Assembly: GCA_964594075.1 (NCBI GenBank)
Contig: CAZQKW010000010.1
Coordinates: 1 to 64,000 of the forward strand
Direction of reading: 5' to 3'
DNA from: CAZQKW01 sp964594075
GTDB taxonomy: Bacteria; Desulfobacterota; WTBG01; CAIYCZ01
DNA: 64,000 nucleotides
Every line of letters starts with the position of its first letter. Position 1 is the stretch's first letter. The notes under the pieces were generated by a model that saw nothing but the letters and a program-made list of their open reading frames with translations, did not search any database and had not been told where the DNA came from. The translations under genes and the position numbers were made by a program. Shown in pieces: positions 18,077 to 26,613 of this stretch.

Positions 18077-18981
18077 CTATTTTTCTGATAAATACTTTTC
18101 TCCTTCGTCAGTAAATATTGTAACTATAGTATGTAATTGGGGATTCTCAGCCCTTACCTTTTTTGCAGCTAAAAAATTAGCTCCTGAGCAAATGCCCACA
18201 AAGCAACTGTGCTCACGAGCAATTCTTTGCGCTTCCTGTATTGCCTCGCTGCTGTCTATCTTGTTAATTCCGGTAAGAAGCTTAATATTGTCAAAAACAA
18301 TCTTCGGCACAAAGCCGTCAGCAATTCCTTCTATTCGATGCGGTTGGCGATCTTCCCGCATATTGTGCAGGTGCTCATAAGTCATAGCGCATTCTACTGG
18401 CTCCACACCAAATATCTTTACTGCAGAATTGTGTTTTCTAAAAGCGCGGCCAAGTCCAATAATTGTTCCGCCTGAGCCAATACCGGCAACAACTGCGTCT
18501 ATCTTTTTGACATTAAGCTGTTTGATGATTTCATGTGCCGTGTAATTTTCGTGTTCTTCTATGTTCCGAGGGTTGAAAAACTGATCCGGATGATAATAGC
18601 CAGGCATGCTTCCCAGTGTGCGCACTTTCTGCACAGCTATGTCTGTTCTGTTCTTAGGCACAAGACAAATTTCTGCGTTGAAAGCATTAATCATTTTGTA
18701 ACGTTCATGGCTTAGACCTCTGGCCATATAAATCAGTACCTTGTAGCCTTTTGCTGCACCGACCATGGCAAGCGCTGTTCCGGTATTTCCTGTTGAAGCT
18801 TCAACAATGGTGTCGCATTTTTACAGCTGCCCATTTGTTCTGCTTTTTCAATAAAGTATTTAGCTACAGGGTCTTTTATTGAACCGGACGGATTCAGAAA
18901 CTCGCACCTTACATAAATGCCTTCAATATCTAAAAGCGGTGTGTTTCCTATTGACTCAAGAATTGACTGTCTCACGCTCAT
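18077..18981 (-). pseudogene. cysteine synthase family protein, split by one missing base
   Basis: A PLP-dependent O-acetylserine sulfhydrylase/cystathionine beta-synthase-family enzyme, broken into two frames. The first frame (from 18981) carries ESIGNTPLL and the PLP lysine in NPSGSIKDP (K36). The second frame carries the phosphate-binding STGNTGTALA, then AGIGSGGTIIGLGRAF and the C-terminal TDEGEKYLS. Between them the minus-strand A5 run (18818-18822) needs one more A to read through SCKKCDTIVEAST. Repaired length would be 301 residues, normal for the family. If intact it would make cysteine or a related beta-substituted alanine. Either a sequencing/assembly error or a recent mutation; the rest is undecayed. 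The start lies one base from the SpoIID stop codon. Confidence 0.8.
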
Positions 18982-18982
18982 G

Positions 18983-20128
18983 TCAATATGCTCGTTTTAG
19001 CTGTGTGCCGGGATAATAATACTGTAAAATTTGGTAATAAGTTTCACCGCGCAGTGCTCGTGCACGGGCACCCCACTGGCAAAGACCAACCCCATGGCCA
19101 TTACCGGTGCCCAAGAAATGCAAATAACCATCCTCTGTTTCATCAATAATAAAGTTAGTGCTTCTTAAATGGGAAAAACCAAAGAGGGAACGCAGTTCAT
19201 TTCCTGAAATAACCGCTGTTGAATTTTCCCCCCTAACGATTATTTGTTGGATTCGGTTAGTTGATGTTCTTTTTATGTCCAGAACGCTTTCAATACATGA
19301 GCCATTGCCGCACCCTGCTTCTCTGAGTTTATTATAGAACATTCCCCTGGGTATTATAAATTTCCAAAAATATTTCTCATAGGCAGTGCACATGCCACAA
19401 TAGACACCTCTTAAATATGGTTTGTCTTCGCCCCAGACATTTACCGCAGATTCTGTTTTACCTCCACAGCAGCTATGATATACGGCCATTATCGGCTGCC
19501 CGTTCCAGGTAAGTATCTCTCCTCGTGTTTCTTTAACTGCGCGGCGTGTGGTGCCGGTGGCATGCGCTATGCCTTGATACAGCTGGTGGAGGACTGATGA
19601 AGTCATGTGGTGGGAATTGCCAGAGTTAATCGTCCTCTGATAGAGCGCATATGTCCGAGCAACAACGGCTTGCACTTTCATAGTAGTAATATCCCATTGC
19701 GGCGATAATTCCAAACTGATAAGTCCTTCAAGATAATGTTCAAGCGTAATTTCGTTAATAAGCTGTATTTCTTGTTCACCCTTAGGAATAAGCGCAATAG
19801 TTCCACCATAAGCAATACCATTAATGGCGAGTTCACCCGCGGTTGACGATACAATAAACTGGTATCCTCGCACATAATTTTTATTGATTTTTAAACCCTG
19901 CTTTGCCCTATTAATTATAAGAATATTCTGTTTGAAAAGGTATGACGATTTCTTGCCACCCTCTATTGAAATTACTTTAAGACCTATGCCACTGACAGAG
20001 AACTCTTTATAAAAATTACCAATAAGTATCCGTATGGTTTTTTCGTTTTCCGCTTCTGCCGCGCTTGATGCAATAAGTAAGAACAAGAGCAATAGAAAAA
20101 AACAAAAAGGAATTTGAACGATGCGCAT
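18983..20128 (-). CDS. SpoIID/LytB domain protein
   Basis: SpoIID-family protein of 381 residues with an N-terminal signal peptide (QIPFCFFLLLLFLLIASSAAEA). In the Bacillus sporulation system SpoIID is a lytic transglycosylase; homologues in non-sporulating bacteria are envelope or amidase-modifying proteins. Landmarks: LEHYLEGLISLELSPQWDITTMKVQAVVARTYALYQ, which includes the glutamate in the family's SEMP/VxxSE-like site, HSCCGGKTESAVNVWG, and the C-terminal GHGVGLCQWGARARA. The protein probably remodels peptidoglycan glycan strands in the periplasm. It overlaps no gene but is 1 base from the cysteine synthase start and may share its transcript. Confidence 0.88.
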   Translation of the reverse strand: MRIVQIPFCFFLLLLFLLIASSAAEAENEKTIRILIGNFYKEFSVSGIGLKVISIEGGKKSSYLFKQNILIINRAKQGLKINKNYVRGYQFIVSSTAGELAINGIAYGGTIALIPKGEQEIQLINEITLEHYLEGLISLELSPQWDITTMKVQAVVARTYALYQRTINSGNSHHMTSSVLHQLYQGIAHATGTTRRAVKETRGEILTWNGQPIMAVYHSCCGGKTESAVNVWGEDKPYLRGVYCGMCTAYEKYFWKFIIPRGMFYNKLREAGCGNGSCIESVLDIKRTSTNRIQQIIVRGENSTAVISGNELRSLFGFSHLRSTNFIIDETEDGYLHFLGTGNGHGVGLCQWGARARALRGETYYQILQYYYPGTQLKRAY

Positions 20129-20145
20129 GATACGAGGAATAAGTT

Positions 20146-20340
20146 TTATCTAAGAACGTTTAGCGAAATGTATATGAGCATAAGACCAATAGTCATTGCT
20201 GCGAGTCCAAACATTCTAAGGACACGGTCAGGCATTTTTTGGATTTGTTCCATCCATGATTTCATTTTGCCTGGAAAAGCAAAATAGGGAATTCCCTCTA
20301 TAATCAGTGCAAGACCTAAAACGCTCAAAAAGTACGCCAT
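20146..20340 (-). CDS. DUF2065 family small membrane protein
   Basis: A 64-residue protein with two predicted membrane helices (FLSVLGLALIIEGIPYFAFP and MFGLAAMTIGLMLIYI) separated by a short basic loop with the family PGKMKSW motif. It matches the YjeT/DUF2065 pattern in length and spacing. The start is placed at 20340 (MAYFLSVL); a longer start at 20397 is possible but the extra 19 residues do not resemble the family. Function unknown; located just upstream of the SpoIID gene in the same direction. Confidence 0.75.
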   Translation of the reverse strand: MAYFLSVLGLALIIEGIPYFAFPGKMKSWMEQIQKMPDRVLRMFGLAAMTIGLMLIYISLNVLR

Positions 20341-20448
20341 CGCTGCGCCCTGTAGAGTTGTTGATTGACAATTGCGTAACAGCATGGATAATAGCAATGA
20401 GCATAATGCCCGTCAAGGGTAATACCGCTTGCTAACGCGTTGCGACCA

Positions 20449-20904
20449 ATGAAAATAAAAAAAACATGCCCCTTCTGTGGGAATGAATTTGAAGAATACA
20501 GGACCCCTCAACCAACCGTAGATATTATCATTGAGGTCGAGGGTAAAGGAATTGTACTTATAAAAAGAAAAAACCCTCCATACGGATGGGCTCTTCCAGG
20601 AGGGTTTGTTGACTACGGAGAATCGCTTGAAGAAGCGGCCGTTCGCGAAGCCAAAGAAGAAACATCTTTAGACATCACGCTGATAGGCCAGTTTCATACC
20701 TATTCAGATCCCTTGCGTGACCCGCGTTTTCACACCATATCCACGGTCTTTATAGCGAATGCAAAGGGTTTGCCGATAGGGAAAGACGACGCAACACACG
20801 CGCACATATTTACCGAGGCATCGCTTCCTTATCCGCTTGCCTTTGATCACCAAAACATTTTAGATGAGTATTTTAAATTTACAAAGAAACAACAAAAAAG
20901 ATAA
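20449..20904 (+). CDS. NUDIX hydrolase
   Basis: About 151 residues from the ATG at 20449. An N-terminal zinc-ribbon-like CPFCGNEF is followed by the NUDIX fold, with the box GFVDYGESLEEAAVREAKEE (consensus G-x5-E-x7-REUxEExGU) holding the metal-binding glutamates. The zinc ribbon plus NUDIX layout is common in ADP-ribose or NADH pyrophosphatases and related housecleaning enzymes. Substrate cannot be inferred from the box. An in-frame TTG at 20440 is a weaker start. Confidence 0.88.
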   Translation: MKIKKTCPFCGNEFEEYRTPQPTVDIIIEVEGKGIVLIKRKNPPYGWALPGGFVDYGESLEEAAVREAKEETSLDITLIGQFHTYSDPLRDPRFHTISTVFIANAKGLPIGKDDATHAHIFTEASLPYPLAFDHQNILDEYFKFTKKQQKR

Positions 20905-20918
20905 ACCACGGCTGACCA

Positions 20919-21137
20919 TTAGACGGCTTCAACAGCCTTTACTTCGGGTATTGCTTCCTTTAAAGCTTTCTCAACGCCCATCTTTAATGTCATCTGGGCG
21001 CCCATGCAGCCATGGCATGCCCCCAGCAGTTTTACTTTTACAATTCCATCAACAATATCTATTAATTCTATATTGCCGCCGTCCGCCTGCAGTGCCGGAC
21101 GAATTTTATCCAATATTGCCTGTACTTTTTCTTTCAT
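20919..21137 (-). CDS. NifU C-terminal domain (Nfu-type) Fe-S scaffold
   Basis: A 72-residue stand-alone NifU_C/Nfu domain protein. The CXXC motif CHGCMGA carries or transfers Fe-S clusters. The N-terminus KVQAILDKIRPALQADGGNIEL is the conserved DGG region. It probably delivers clusters to apoproteins, of which there are several in this window. It converges with the NUDIX gene. Confidence 0.92.
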   Translation of the reverse strand: MKEKVQAILDKIRPALQADGGNIELIDIVDGIVKVKLLGACHGCMGAQMTLKMGVEKALKEAIPEVKAVEAV

Positions 21138-21272
21138 GCGTATCTCCTGTTATATAAATCTCTTATTTCAAATCTGTCTTGTTCAGAAACCTTCAATGCG
21201 TGAATCATGCTCAGCATTTGTTTCCGTTCATTTTCATAATAACGCATAATAATTACTTTGTCACGTTAAATC

Positions 21273-23318
21273 TTACAAAATATCCCCTGCCCTGCCGAAT
21301 TTCAAAAACTTCATGGTAAAAGTTGCCCTTCCCTGGCTTGAAGACCTGAGCGAGGTTGAATAGCCAAACATATTAACCAGAGATACCCGTGATTTTATAA
21401 TTCTGGTTTTCCCCTTGTTTTCAATCATTTCAATTTTTCCTTTTCGCGCATTCAAATCAGCGATTATATCTCCCATAAACTCTTCAGGCGTTACCACTTC
21501 AACATCCATAATCGGCTCGAGCAACACCGGTTGGGCCCTCTCAACTGCGTTTCGCAATGCTATGGTTGTCGCGATGCTATAACCAATTTCTGAGGAAGAT
21601 AACTCATTGAAAGAACCGTCAAAAAGAGTTGCTTTTATATCGATCAAAGGAAATCCAGAGAGCGGCCCAACTGCGGTTGCCTCATAAAAAGCTTTCTCAA
21701 TAACCGGGTAGTATTCCGGCGGGATTTTACCCTCAGGAATTGTGACGAGAAATGTATTTCCCGTTCCCCGGGGGAGCGGTTCACATCTTAGCCATACATG
21801 GCCGTGCTGTCGCAGTTCATTTACCTCGCGATCAAAGAATCCTTCCGCCTCAACTGCTGTAGAAATAGTTTCCCGATAAACAACCTGAGGTCGTCCTGTT
21901 TTAATCGGAATCCGGTAATCACGCAATATTTTTTCAGTGATGATTTCAAGGTGCAATTCCCCCATGCCGGAAATAACCGTCTGACCGGAATCCTCATCAA
22001 ATTTAAAATGAAACGTCGGGTCCTCTTCAGCTATTTTTTCCAAGGCAAAAGCAAGTTTATCCTGCTCGCCAACCGTGCGCGGCTCTATAGCCATTGATAT
22101 GACGGGCTTATAAAATTCTATTGATTCAAGCAGTATCGGCTTAGATTCATTACACAGCGTATCGCCAGTAGTCGTCTTCCGAAGCCCCATGACTGCAACT
22201 ATTTCGCCGGCTCGTGCAGAGGCGACCCGTTCCTTTTTGTTAGCATGCATCCGAAAAATGCGCGCAATTTTTTCCCTTTCGTTTTTCGCGGCGTTAAAAA
22301 CTTCCTGACCTACTTCAAGTTGTCCTGAATAAATTCTGATATAAATAAGTTTACGCCCTTCATCCATCACGATTTTAAAGGCAAGTGCGGCAAACAGATC
22401 TTTATCGTTGCAATGAATCTGTACATCATGTCCCGAAACCACGTCTTTCCCAACAATTGGCGGAATGTCAAGCGGGGATGGAAGAAAATCGATGACCGCG
22501 TTTAATAATGGTTGAATGCCTTTATTCTTTAGTGCGCTGCCGCACAACACAGGAGTAGCTTCAAGGGAAAGTGTGGCTTTTCGTATCGCTGCCTTTATTT
22601 CTCTAACGGATATTTCTTCTCCTGCCAGATATTTTTCCATAACGGAATCATCTCGTTCGGCAACAAACTCAAGGATTTTATCGTGGTATTCTTTTGCTAT
22701 AGGATAAAGGTCGGGTGGAATTTCAGCGCAATGCCACGTTGCTCCCAGCGTCTCATCATCCCACCTAATCGCATTCATCTGGATCAAATCAATAACACCG
22801 GTAAAAAATTCTTCAGTTCCCAGGGGAATTTGTATAGCCAGCGGATTGGTCCCGAGTTTATCGCGCATCATGTCCAGTGTTCGGAAAAAATCGGCGCCGG
22901 CACGATCCATTTTATTGACAAATGCTATGCGCGGCACCCGATATTTATCGGCTTGATGCCACACAGTTTCGGATTGCGGCTCAACTCCGCCCACCGCGCA
23001 GAATAAGGCTATGCAGCCGTCAAGGACACGTAGCGAGCGCTCCACTTCTATGGTGAAATCAACATGGCCGGGAGTATCTATGAGATGAACTTCATGGCCA
23101 TTCCATTCAAAAGTTGTAACCGCCGATGTTATGGTTATTCCCCGCTCCTGCTCCTGCTCCATCCAGTCCATAATCGCCTGGCCGTCATGCACTTCGCCCA
23201 TCTTATACGAGCGTCCGGAGTAATACAGTATCCGCTCAGTTGCAGTTGTCTTACCCGCATCAATATGCGCCATAATACCGATGTTTCTGACTTTGTTAAG
23301 CGGTGTTGGAGTTGCCAT
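21273..23318 (-). CDS. fusA: translation elongation factor G
   Basis: EF-G, 681 residues. It contains a G domain (AHIDAGKTT near 16-24, DTPGHVDF, NKMD), domain II with LRKTTTGDTLCN, and the C-terminal domains III-V ending GYSTSLRSSSQGRATFTMKF. It catalyses translocation on the ribosome and, with RRF, recycling. The length is close to the usual 690-700. It may be the only EF-G or one of two copies (EF-G2-type copies occur in several phyla); I cannot tell. The gene is not part of a ribosomal-protein operon here. Upstream is murI with a 60-base gap; downstream is the Nfu gene. Confidence 0.94.
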   Translation of the reverse strand: MATPTPLNKVRNIGIMAHIDAGKTTATERILYYSGRSYKMGEVHDGQAIMDWMEQEQERGITITSAVTTFEWNGHEVHLIDTPGHVDFTIEVERSLRVLDGCIALFCAVGGVEPQSETVWHQADKYRVPRIAFVNKMDRAGADFFRTLDMMRDKLGTNPLAIQIPLGTEEFFTGVIDLIQMNAIRWDDETLGATWHCAEIPPDLYPIAKEYHDKILEFVAERDDSVMEKYLAGEEISVREIKAAIRKATLSLEATPVLCGSALKNKGIQPLLNAVIDFLPSPLDIPPIVGKDVVSGHDVQIHCNDKDLFAALAFKIVMDEGRKLIYIRIYSGQLEVGQEVFNAAKNEREKIARIFRMHANKKERVASARAGEIVAVMGLRKTTTGDTLCNESKPILLESIEFYKPVISMAIEPRTVGEQDKLAFALEKIAEEDPTFHFKFDEDSGQTVISGMGELHLEIITEKILRDYRIPIKTGRPQVVYRETISTAVEAEGFFDREVNELRQHGHVWLRCEPLPRGTGNTFLVTIPEGKIPPEYYPVIEKAFYEATAVGPLSGFPLIDIKATLFDGSFNELSSSEIGYSIATTIALRNAVERAQPVLLEPIMDVEVVTPEEFMGDIIADLNARKGKIEMIENKGKTRIIKSRVSLVNMFGYSTSLRSSSQGRATFTMKFLKFGRAGDIL

Positions 23319-23378
23319 AATCGTTCAAGATGTTTTCATGTTGGGGCATAAAAAGGCATTGTTGTGGCGAACCATGTC

Positions 23379-24206
23379 TCACATGATGTCTATAAGGTGT
23401 GCTGATTCTATTTTTGTCCCCAAAAACAATGTTCCCATTTCAATAAAACGATGCGGAATATCAGTGACAAAATATGAACATGCGCCTGAGACCGCATTTG
23501 TTCTAAACAATCCGCGCTCCGCCAAAAGCTTTACCACGTTTGTTGCCGTCTGTTCAGCAGAATCAACCAAGGTGACATCGCCGCCCATAATAGATTGTAT
23601 CGCCCTTTTAAGCACCGGATAATGCGTGCAGCCAAGCACCAAGGTGTCAATCCCATAATTTTTCAATCCGAGAAGGTATCTCATCGCGGTCATACGAACA
23701 ATTTTGTCATCAGGGTCGCACCAGCCTTCCTCTGCCAGTGGAACAAAAAGTGGACATGCTTTTGCAACCACATCTATATCGTGCCGCAACTCTTTGATTG
23801 CTTTCTGATATGCGGCGCTCTGTATTGTTGCCAGGGTTCCGATAACACCGACTTTGCCATTGCGCGTCACAGAGACCGCGCAGCGAGCGCCCGGGGTAAT
23901 AACCTCCAGTATCGGAATATTATAGCGCTGACGCAAGACGTCAGTGGCAATTGCAGATGCCGTATTACATGCTATTATTAATATTTTTATTTTCTGTTTC
24001 AGCAAAAAATCCGTATTAGCAATCGAATATTTTAAAACGGTTTGCGCTGATCTGGTGCCATAGGGAACCCGCGCTGTATCACCAAGGTACATGATGTTTT
24101 CTTGGGGAAGCAAACGCCTGATTTCCCGCAGCACGGTAAGTCCGCCAATGCCGGAATCAAAAATACCAATCGCGTATTCATTCTGAAGTTCCTTTGTTTC
24201 AACCAT
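23379..24206 (-). CDS. murI: glutamate racemase
   Basis: Glutamate racemase of 275 residues, making D-glutamate for peptidoglycan. The two catalytic cysteines are visible: C80 in IIACNTASA and C193 in VLGCTHYPV. The N-terminal IGIFDSGIGGLTVLREI is the family signature. It shows that this organism builds peptidoglycan, which is in line with SpoIID and SleB-like proteins nearby. Its start overlaps the end of the deoxyhypusine-synthase-like gene by 8 bases, so the two are translationally coupled. Confidence 0.94.
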   Translation of the reverse strand: MVETKELQNEYAIGIFDSGIGGLTVLREIRRLLPQENIMYLGDTARVPYGTRSAQTVLKYSIANTDFLLKQKIKILIIACNTASAIATDVLRQRYNIPILEVITPGARCAVSVTRNGKVGVIGTLATIQSAAYQKAIKELRHDIDVVAKACPLFVPLAEEGWCDPDDKIVRMTAMRYLLGLKNYGIDTLVLGCTHYPVLKRAIQSIMGGDVTLVDSAEQTATNVVKLLAERGLFRTNAVSGACSYFVTDIPHRFIEMGTLFLGTKIESAHLIDIM

Positions 24207-25293
24207 TTCTGTGCACCAATTTCGCGTCCCGTTTCATTTCCAGCAATAGGTCAGCACGTTTTGAGTATAATTTTTTTTGTTTTCTTCTTGCACCATGGGC
24301 TAACGCATAGGCAGTCACAAGCGGCAACGCAATGGTGGTGTCGGCATACACCACAACTGCATCAGGCAAGGACCCGGGGTTTATTTTGCCCCAGCTCACC
24401 GCCTCACTGGGAGTGGCGCCAGAGAGACCGCCAGTGTCAGGCCGCGCGTCGGTAATCTGTATGAAATAATCATGTCCAGATTCGTCAAGTCCTAAGATTT
24501 CCTGAATATGCGGCTCGGTCTGCAAGATGAAGTTTTTTGGCGATCCCCCGCCCAGCAACAGCACTCCGCTTTTCTTTTTTTTCTTTTTTGCAGAATATAC
24601 AAAAGCGGCAGTTTCGTTTACATCAAGCATCGGATTAACCTTAATGGAATGTTCTTGCAGCTCCAAACAGGCTATGTTCATGCCGATTGAACTGTCTCCT
24701 GGAGAGGAGGTATAGATTGGCACCTGATACTTATATGCTGTTGCCAGTATGCTTTTCCCCGGCAGGTTAAATAACCTCTCCCGCTCATAACAGTATTTGC
24801 CCAGCAAGTAATGCAGTTCTGCAGAACCCATCTCCCTTTGAAATAAGGGAGACGCGAGAATTTTCCTTAAAAACTCATCAGTTTCTATAAGCACCCGGTA
24901 ATCAAAAATGATATCGTAAATGCGCACAATCTTTTGTTTTTTGAGAACCGTATCATCATAAAAAGGAGAACCTTGAAACAGTTCCATTCCCAGGCTGAAA
25001 TGCAAATCGTGATAGAGGTTAGCTCCGGTGCTTACCATCCAGTCAATCAATCCATTTTTTATGAGTGGAATAAGACAGGATATACCAAGCCCCGCCGGGG
25101 TGAGCGCACCGGTGAGGCTTAAACCTACCAGGACATCGTCCCGCACCATTTTTTGTGTAAAAATTTGGCAGGCTTCTCTGAGCCGGCCTGCATTATAGGC
25201 CAGAAAAGTTTCATCAATTAACGTGGTTATTGTTGTTGTCTTGCTAATAGGAACAGGGTTTATCCTTCCTTTGGTGCTGTATGGTTTTTTCAT
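24199..25293 (-). CDS. deoxyhypusine synthase-like protein
   Basis: A 364-residue homologue of deoxyhypusine synthase (DHS). In eukaryotes and archaea DHS moves an aminobutyl group from spermidine to a lysine of eIF5A/aIF5A. Bacteria lack that substrate, and in cyanobacteria a homologue (SpeY) makes homospermidine. Visible: SLTGALTPAGLGISCLIPL, the NAD-binding LLLGGGSPKNFILQ, and the lysine of SWGKI (K303) that matches the enzyme-imine lysine of DHS (human K329). Residues about 233-239 are a run of six lysines (AKKKKKKS) not expected in the family. The likely role is polyamine synthesis or modification; true hypusination is unlikely. It lies upstream of murI and overlaps it by 8 bases. Confidence 0.85.
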   Translation of the reverse strand: MKKPYSTKGRINPVPISKTTTITTLIDETFLAYNAGRLREACQIFTQKMVRDDVLVGLSLTGALTPAGLGISCLIPLIKNGLIDWMVSTGANLYHDLHFSLGMELFQGSPFYDDTVLKKQKIVRIYDIIFDYRVLIETDEFLRKILASPLFQREMGSAELHYLLGKYCYERERLFNLPGKSILATAYKYQVPIYTSSPGDSSIGMNIACLELQEHSIKVNPMLDVNETAAFVYSAKKKKKKSGVLLLGGGSPKNFILQTEPHIQEILGLDESGHDYFIQITDARPDTGGLSGATPSEAVSWGKINPGSLPDAVVVYADTTIALPLVTAYALAHGARRKQKKLYSKRADLLLEMKRDAKLVHRNG

Positions 25294-25616
25294 TATGTTT
25301 CTCCGACGCCGTTTATCACGCTTTTTTTAGCTTATGTTAACATGCTCCCTGCGTTATTCATACCATGTTGTTTTTTAGAAAATACTATAAATTGTCAGAA
25401 TCTATATTTAATGCTCAGTGTTTAAAGCGCTTGAAGGAAAATTATTACAGCGCTTACAGGCAAGATGTGTCGCTGGAATTGGTATGAAGATAAATGGTAA
25501 TGGAAATGCTACCGCCCCACTTTGAGCGGTTCAACTCCCTGACAATCCAAAAAAACTTAAGTGGTCAACCGACATTGTTCAATTCTGATTTATGGGCCAG
25601 CCGAGAGAGGTTGGCG
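25294..25616. other. intergenic region
   Basis: About 320 bases between two minus-strand genes. No open frame of note, hairpin or repeat stands out. It should hold the promoter of the deoxyhypusine-synthase-like gene, but no clear -35/-10 pair was identified. Confidence 0.3.
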
Positions 25617-26459
25617 TTAGCGGTACAACAGCACCGGTATTTGCGCTTTACGCACAATGTAGGCTGTTGTCCCGCCCAGAATTAGTTCGCGAACCCGGCT
25701 ATGGCCAAATGCACCCATTACGATAAGGTCAAGGGCCTGCTGTTCTGCATACATAAGAATTTCCTCATGCGCTTCTCCTTTTATCCATTTAACCTTGACA
25801 TCAAGATGATAGGGGCCGACAAATTCGTCAGCTTCACGTGCAATCTCACTGCCCTTTTCCTCATTATTTGAAACAACCAGAACATGAAGCGGCAGTTTCA
25901 GAAAAAAGACAAATTCACAGGCCAGCTTGAGCGCTTTATTGGATTCGCTGCTGCCGTCATAAGGGGCAAGCACTGCGGTAAAGGGATGAAACTCGTGGGG
26001 CGTAACCAGTACCGGTCGTAATGACTTGCGCACTACCGACTCGGTTGTCGAGCCAAGAAGACCGGAAGACCATTGCGCATGCTCACCGCGCTGAGCCATA
26101 ATGATAATGTCAACTTTTTTACCCTCCTCAGCAATTATGTTTGGGATAATACCCGTACACTGCCGTGTTTTACAGCGCTGATTCTTCTCCTCACAGGTTT
26201 TCCTGAATGTCTCAAGAATTATCTTTGCCCGCTCTTCAAGAATCGACTGATATTTCGGCAAATAATTTTGATACGGAATAAATCCCAATGAACCCGATAT
26301 GTCGCTAAAAAAAGGGCCTTCTAATGCCCGAATATCAATGACATTCAAGCCAATAATATCGGCATTAAACTGTTGAGCGAGATAAATTCCATATGCCAAA
26401 GCTGTTTTGCTATTTTCTGACCCATCGGTCGGGATGAGAATGCTTTTAATCATATTCAA
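25617..26459 (-). CDS. universal stress protein, tandem UspA domains
   Basis: A 280-residue protein made of two UspA domains. The first begins MIKSILIPTDGSENSKTALAYG and ends with a GSTTESVVRKS segment; the second ends MGAFGHSRVRELILGGTTAYIVRKA, which matches the ATP-binding pattern GX2GX9G(S/T). Tandem Usps bind ATP or AMP and help in survival under stress or energy limitation. A second methionine two residues in (MNM) leaves the exact start uncertain by 6 bases. It stands alone. Confidence 0.9.
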   Translation of the reverse strand: MNMIKSILIPTDGSENSKTALAYGIYLAQQFNADIIGLNVIDIRALEGPFFSDISGSLGFIPYQNYLPKYQSILEERAKIILETFRKTCEEKNQRCKTRQCTGIIPNIIAEEGKKVDIIIMAQRGEHAQWSSGLLGSTTESVVRKSLRPVLVTPHEFHPFTAVLAPYDGSSESNKALKLACEFVFFLKLPLHVLVVSNNEEKGSEIAREADEFVGPYHLDVKVKWIKGEAHEEILMYAEQQALDLIVMGAFGHSRVRELILGGTTAYIVRKAQIPVLLYR

Positions 26460-26613
26460 CCCTCCTGCGGTAAGCTGCCAAAGAAATATTTTTAACAGTT
26501 TTTATTTTTGCAGAAATACTTTGTTTTGTAAATAATAAAATGTTAATTATTATATTGAAGGAAAAGCTCATCCTGAGCGGGTTTTGAAGTTTTTTTATTA
26601 ATGAGGTTAAACC

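Noticed and set aside
24595..24615. Lysine run in the deoxyhypusine-synthase-like gene as a frameshift site
   Set aside because: The frame is continuous and conserved motifs lie in the same frame on both sides.
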